DNA of 64,000 nt from contig NZ_VZOV01000016.1 of assembly GCF_008801915.1 (NCBI RefSeq), positions 62,001 to 126,000 of the forward strand, in the 5' to 3' direction. The translations under genes and the position numbers were made by a program. How positions within the stretch are numbered: position 1 is the first letter of the stretch; every line of letters begins with the position of its first letter. The DNA is from Cupriavidus gilardii. Lineage in GTDB: Bacteria; Pseudomonadota; Gammaproteobacteria; Burkholderiales; Burkholderiaceae. Shown here in pieces: positions 60,662-64,000 of the stretch. The notes below the pieces were generated by a model, which was given only the letters and a program-made list of their open reading frames with translations, was not told the origin of the DNA and searched no databases.

Positions 60662-60898
60662 CCGGCGGCATCAAGCATCAATTGAGTCGGGAGTCTATAC
60701 GAGCCGCCTGTCAGTAGAATGACGTGGACATGACAGACGCGGCGCTTCTCCTGATTTTTTCAACGGACGCCGGCGTCACGGTAACGAACAAAGCCTAGAA
60801 GCGATGCCTCTGATGAAAGCATCCGTATCATGCGGGAGTCCCCCGCTCCGGCTACCGGTGTCGGCACGCCAGCGGGCAATCAATAACAGGCGAGTGCG

Positions 60899-61201
60899 TC
60901 AGTGGTCGCGTGAACCGTGAGCGGCATTGTGCCAGCGGCGCTCAGGCTCACGTCGCCCATGTTCGATGCCGTGGCGCGGCTGGCGATGCGACTCGCGCGG
61001 CGCAGTGCCATGCCCGTACGAGGGCTGCGCATCATGTACCACCGCAACCGCGGGCACGACGTGCACAGCGGCAGGCGCCGGCCGTGACGGGTAGAGGCCT
61101 GCCCGACCATAGCCCTCATGCGTGTAGCCATGCGTCTGCGCATTGGCGTAACTGAACCCGATGACCAGCGCGGTGCCGACTAGGATGGGAAGCTTTTTCA
61201 T
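60899..61201 (-). CDS. Secreted His-rich protein
   Basis: 100 aa: signal peptide (LPILVGTALVIGFSYANA) then QTHGYTHEGYGRAGLYPSRP, VHVVPAVAVVHDAQPSYGHG and a His/Arg-rich end (GIEHGRREPERRWHNAAHGS). 12 or more His in the mature part. AAGGAG is upstream. A minus-strand CopR-like box (61297-61313) lies ~100 bp before the start. Likely periplasmic metal binding; family unknown. Confidence 0.7.
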   Translation of the reverse strand: MKKLPILVGTALVIGFSYANAQTHGYTHEGYGRAGLYPSRPAPAAVHVVPAVAVVHDAQPSYGHGTAPRESHRQPRHGIEHGRREPERRWHNAAHGSRDH

Positions 61202-61296
61202 ATTTTCTCCTTTGCGTGCGTAGAGGGTGGGAGCATACGACTTCTACATTGCCGGCAGTGTTCGCGTTTCCCTACAAATGTGAGCGGTTGTAACGG

Positions 61297-61546
61297 CATT
61301 ACCCCAGCAATGACGCGCGAGTCGAACTCGATGACTGCCGCGTAATGGTTGGGTAATGATGGCGGCAATTTCCAAACGGGAACGCTTGCTGCCATTCCCG
61401 GGCCAAGACAACACAGAAAAAATTCCTGCACGTAATGGTCGCGTAATACTAGCTGGTCGTGAATGTCGCAATCTCCTGCCGATGAACATCACTAGGACGA
61501 AAGCCCAACCGAACATGGATGGCCAGCATGTAATGGTTGGGTCATC
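61297..61546. promoter_or_regulatory. Cluster of CopR-like boxes
   Basis: One minus-strand box, TCATTGCTGGGGTAATG (61297-61313), facing the His-rich gene, and three plus-strand boxes: GTAATGGTTGGGTAATG (61342-61358), GTAATGGTCGCGTAATA (61432-61448) and GTAATGGTTGGGTCATC (61530-61546). The plus boxes are 90 and 98 bp apart. The lipoprotein gene 61749 is downstream. Confidence 0.68.
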
Positions 61547-61748
61547 GCATAGCAATGTGAAGTAAGGTCGCTGAAAGATGGCACGCTGCGGGGCCCTTCT
61601 GCAAAGGCAGATCTTGGTGCAAAAGCAATCAGAACCTAGATTCACGATAACGGCATTGCCGTTTGCACACCGCTTCGCTGGCTTCCCGGTCGTGTCGCGC
61701 CCTGAACCACCGCAACGGACTCTCGTCATCTAGGGCAAAGGAGAAATC

Positions 61749-61961
61749 ATGCGTGTCTTATTACTCATTACCGTCATGTTGGCCGGGTGCGCGACCGTCG
61801 CAGAACGTACCGCGCACGCCGAGCGCGATATGGAGACCTCATTACGCGTTGAGGGCCCCGCTTGCGAAAAGCTCGGCTATCAGAAAGACTCGGATCCGTG
61901 GCGTGACTGCGTGTTACGCCTCAGTGCCGGAAGTGGACCGTGTATGCATCGACGGTTTTGA
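61749..61961 (+). CDS. Small lipoprotein
   Basis: 70 aa, AAGGAG then ATG 61749. Signal with lipobox MLAGC (Cys14), mature CATVAERTAHAERDMETSLR, GPACEKLGYQKDSDPWRDCV. The CEKLGY..DSDPWR.C motif is common in small betaproteobacterial lipoproteins. Outer or inner membrane anchored. Downstream of the CopR-like box cluster, which suggests copper induction; function unknown. Confidence 0.82.
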   Translation: MRVLLLITVMLAGCATVAERTAHAERDMETSLRVEGPACEKLGYQKDSDPWRDCVLRLSAGSGPCMHRRF

Positions 61962-62154
61962 AACGCATGCCCCGCGTATGGCGGGGCAATTCGCGGCGAG
62001 TTCGTTCTCTACACCCGACGCCTAGCGGCTGCGGATGGGTGGCGCTTACCGGTCGTTTTCAATCGAAGCGCGACGCCAGCCTGCGCACTGCTTGACCTTA
62101 CCCCCGTGGGAAGGTCCATAGTGCAAATGAGGACGGCATCGCGGCGATCACGCC

Positions 62155-62403
62155 TTGGCCGTACCACGCATCCAGCGGGGAAAGCATGACGACTGCAACG
62201 CCACGTTATTTGATGACGTGTTCGCTGCGTTCCGTCTGGCCTGCGCACAGCAGCAGTACAGCGTGGCCGAGCACCTGCTGGCTGCCCTGGAACAATTGGC
62301 CGGCGACAACCATCGCATGCTCGACGAGGTCTACCTGTCGTTCGCGTCGACCTGCCCTGCAGGCAACGCGCTGTCGGACTCAACCGTGCCGCGCGCAAGA
62401 TGA
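62155..62403 (+). CDS. Possible small cytoplasmic protein
   Basis: The stretch TLFDDVFAAFRLACAQQQYS, VAEHLLAALEQLAG, RMLDEVYLSFA looks like a real all-helical protein. The start is doubtful: an ATG at 62186 lies in another frame with a decent upstream GGGGAAAG, so either the gene starts at TTG 62155 or a base is wrong near 62200. No family recognised. Confidence 0.45.
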   Translation: MAVPRIQRGKHDDCNATLFDDVFAAFRLACAQQQYSVAEHLLAALEQLAGDNHRMLDEVYLSFASTCPAGNALSDSTVPRAR

Positions 62404-62458
62404 AGTTCTATACTCAATATGGTTCCCGCGACGGCGCTACTCGGCTCGGAGAGGTCCA

Positions 62459-62860
62459 ATGCGTAAGCCTATGAATCGCCTTTGGCGTCTCGTCGTGCTC
62501 CTGACCCTGGCGCTGGCTTTGCCTCTACGAGCTCAGGCCGGACCGTTGGACAACTGCTGTATCGCTGGCATCGCTCAAATGCCAGCACACGGACCTGCTC
62601 AAGCGGCGCAAGCCAGTGTCGAGACCGGCAGTCCCCATGACTGCGTCAGTCAATTCGGTTGCGCCGGTGACCGACATGTCAGCGGCCCGTCTCGTCTTCC
62701 CTGCACGATTTCCGCTTGTGCAATCCTCGCGGGCACGCCGTTGGCCACCGCCGCCCCCACGGATGCATGGACCAGCGTGTTGGTCGCGCATCCGGAGTTC
62801 GCATATCGCTCCGTCGTTCCGCCTCGCCTCGAGCGCCCGCCCAAACGGTACTGTCTGTAG
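62459..62860 (+). CDS. Small secreted CzcI-like protein
   Basis: 133 aa from ATG 62459 (GAGAGG upstream). Signal peptide (RLVVLLTLALALPLRAQA) and mature GPLDNCCIAGIAQMPAHGP, HDCVSQFGCAGDRHVSG, PCTISACAILAG, ending PPRLERPPKRYCL. Seven or so Cys and several His. It resembles 60251 in size and in the terminal R-P-P motif. Precedes GPDW-motif gene 2 and cusD2; perhaps part of the second cus unit. Function unknown. Confidence 0.65.
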   Translation: MRKPMNRLWRLVVLLTLALALPLRAQAGPLDNCCIAGIAQMPAHGPAQAAQASVETGSPHDCVSQFGCAGDRHVSGPSRLPCTISACAILAGTPLATAAPTDAWTSVLVAHPEFAYRSVVPPRLERPPKRYCL

Positions 62861-62997
62861 GGCGGTCTCGCACGGCGAGGGTGCCGCACTTGGTGCCATC
62901 GCACCAACGTGCTCGTCTGATTTCGACATTTGCAGTGTCGCCTGCCGCTCGCTGGTGGGTTTAGGCCGCGCGCTGCATACCCAGAACGAGGAACATC

Positions 62998-63219
62998 ATG
63001 AAATTCTTTTTTCACGCGCTAGGGGGCGCCGTCGCCCTTGGGCTCTCGCTGTCAGCAGTCGCCGGTCCGGACTGGTATGTGATCGAAAAGGCTCGCAACG
63101 CCAAGCGGGCTGAGGCGCAACAATTGAAGGCGCAGCAGGCAGAGGACCACACCGCGATGAGGCGTGACCATGCCGCCATGATGCAAAAGTGCCGCGAAAT
63201 GATGGGTCAGCCCAAGTAA
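62998..63219 (+). CDS. Small secreted protein with GPDW motif, copy 2
   Basis: 73 aa. Signal (LGGAVALGLSLSAVA) cut before GPDWYVIEKARNAKRAEAQQ; a long helix, then HAAMMQKCREMMGQPK with one Cys among four Met and a His. It is a paralogue of 8450-8692, which also lies in a copper ATPase/cus neighbourhood. Likely a periplasmic copper-related protein; no experimental role known to me. Confidence 0.75.
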   Translation: MKFFFHALGGAVALGLSLSAVAGPDWYVIEKARNAKRAEAQQLKAQQAEDHTAMRRDHAAMMQKCREMMGQPK

Positions 63220-63380
63220 CCGGCATACTCCGATGCGCTGCGTTGGCGTGGCGCATCGGAGCGCCTCGATTGGGCGATGCCACAAGTGGGTCGCATTTGA
63301 TCTGTGGCAAACGGCCGCGAGGGCAAAGTGCCGAAAGCGGCCAAACGCTGCTACCATTTGGCTCAAACCGAGTTTCCCAC

Positions 63381-63779
63381 GTGCGTATCCGCTTTCGCCG
63401 GCTTTGCCTTGCCGCCTTCCTGCTGAGTACCTTCCTGACAGTTCAGCTGGCAGCGGCGGCCTACGCCTGCGCGGGCAGCCGGTATTCGATGGACGGTATG
63501 ACGGACATGGCCAGTATGACCGAGTCCTGTCCCGACATGACGCAGAAGGCCGAAGCGCCGGCTGCCCATGACGGCTTGTGCCTGGAGCACTGCCAGCTTG
63601 GCTCCAAATCGGCCGACCACCCCAGCCCGCAGATTCCAGCGTTCCAGCCCGTGCTCGTCAATCTGGTTGAGCCGGCGTTGGTGCCGGTAGTCGTCAGCCA
63701 GCGAGCCGCCTACGCCGACGCGGTGCCACGCGGGCCCCCTCGCCCGCTGCCCATCCTCCACTGCTGTTTCCGAAACTAG
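63381..63779 (+). CDS. CusD/SilD-like small secreted protein, copy 2
   Basis: 132 aa from GTG 63381. Signal helix (LAAFLLSTFLTVQLAAAAYA), then CAGSRYSMDGMTDMASMTES, GLCLEHCQLGSKSADHPSPQ, and LPILHCCFRN. Clearly homologous to 4466-4867 (shared LTVQLAAAAYAC, C..HCQ..SKSADH.SPQ.PAF.PV and LHC.F). It precedes cusC2 by 72 bp, repeating the cusD-cusC order. Confidence 0.75.
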   Translation: MRIRFRRLCLAAFLLSTFLTVQLAAAAYACAGSRYSMDGMTDMASMTESCPDMTQKAEAPAAHDGLCLEHCQLGSKSADHPSPQIPAFQPVLVNLVEPALVPVVVSQRAAYADAVPRGPPRPLPILHCCFRN

Positions 63780-63805
63780 CCTCCGCAGCAACGCCTACTA
63801 TCGTG

Positions 63806-63827
63806 CCCTGAACCATGGTGTTCAGGG
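63806..63827 (+). terminator. Hairpin between cusD2 and cusC2
   Basis: CCCTGAAC and GTTCAGGG pair around a 6-nt loop. There is no T-run, so it may be an RNA stability element or partial attenuator rather than a full terminator. Confidence 0.4.
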
Positions 63828-63851
63828 TGGTCGTTGCTTTGCGGAGGCTTT

Positions 63852-64000
63852 ATGCATTTGCGTTCTCCCTTTGCGTATGGGTGCCGGCTGACGCTCGCCC
63901 TTACGCTGTTGGCCGCTGCCCATCCCGGATGGGCACAACCGGCGGCCGCACTCTCCTTGCAGGAAGCGGTAGCCCTCGCGTCTTCCGGCTCGTCGGACGC
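63852..64000 (+). CDS. cusC: CusC-type outer-membrane factor, copy 2 (N-terminal start)
   Basis: First ~50 codons: ATG with GGAGG upstream, MHLRSPFAYGCRLTLALTLL signal, cleavage around HPGWAQ, then PAAALSLQEAVALASSGSSD, aligning with the LSLEETVALATTHAGD start of cusC1. The gene runs off the right edge; it should be followed by cusB and cusA homologues. Confidence 0.88.
   Translation, partial: MHLRSPFAYGCRLTLALTLLAAAHPGWAQPAAALSLQEAVALASSGSSD

Overview
The window is a GC-rich piece of a betaproteobacterial metal-resistance island. It looks like Cupriavidus (C. metallidurans or C. gilardii type). Pointers to that genus are copK, a copSRABCDI-type cluster, cus/sil-type RND efflux with a CusB-CusF fusion, two CopF-type P1B ATPases with YHS domains, CzcE/CopH-like proteins, a Burkholderiales porin and a mer operon. 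The species is inferred from gene content and cannot be proven from this window.

Layout. 1-4.9 kb (minus): a cusDCBA-type Cu(I)/Ag(I) RND operon; cusA runs off the left edge. 5.0-9.6 kb (plus): a CueR promoter, cueR, copF-type ATPase and a tail of small secreted or membrane proteins. 9.7-13.1 kb: a methyltransferase remnant, an orphan Rieske protein, and frameshifted PII-like and DsbD-like genes. 13.1-21.8 kb: a broken Tn3-family transposase, a doxX remnant, the mer operon (merR divergent from merTPCA) and a truncated second transposase. 21.8-29.1 kb: a complete Tn3-family transposon with 38-bp terminal repeats carrying tnpA, tnpR, a ChrB-like gene, an mcr-5-type phosphoethanolamine transferase and an MFS transporter; it appears to be Tn6452-like. 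29.1-32.9 kb: a GH15-SDR-epimerase operon cut by that transposon.

33-51 kb is the periplasmic copper system: a copper-storage protein, copA1-copB1, copK, a porin followed by a broken IS630 element, copRS divergent from copA2-copB2-copC-copD-copI, a CzcE-like protein, a cytochrome c and copG. 51-53.9 kb: a second copF-type ATPase and a DUF2933 protein behind a second CueR promoter. 53.9-64 kb: a restriction-endonuclease-like protein, a pap2-eptA pair, many small secreted proteins, a methyltransferase, and the start of a second cusDC operon leaving the right edge.

How it works together. CueR (cytoplasmic Cu+) probably controls both ATPases. CopRS (periplasmic copper) probably controls a regulon marked by a recurrent GTAATGNTTGGGTAATG-like box; at three promoters it lies exactly 38 bp from a -10 hexamer. 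ATPases move Cu+ to the periplasm, CopA oxidises it, CopB/C/D/I/K and Met- or Cys-rich proteins buffer it, Cus pumps expel it and Csp stores it in the cytoplasm. Lipid A modification is represented twice. Five reading frames are each broken by one extra base in or next to a short base run, so read-level confirmation matters.
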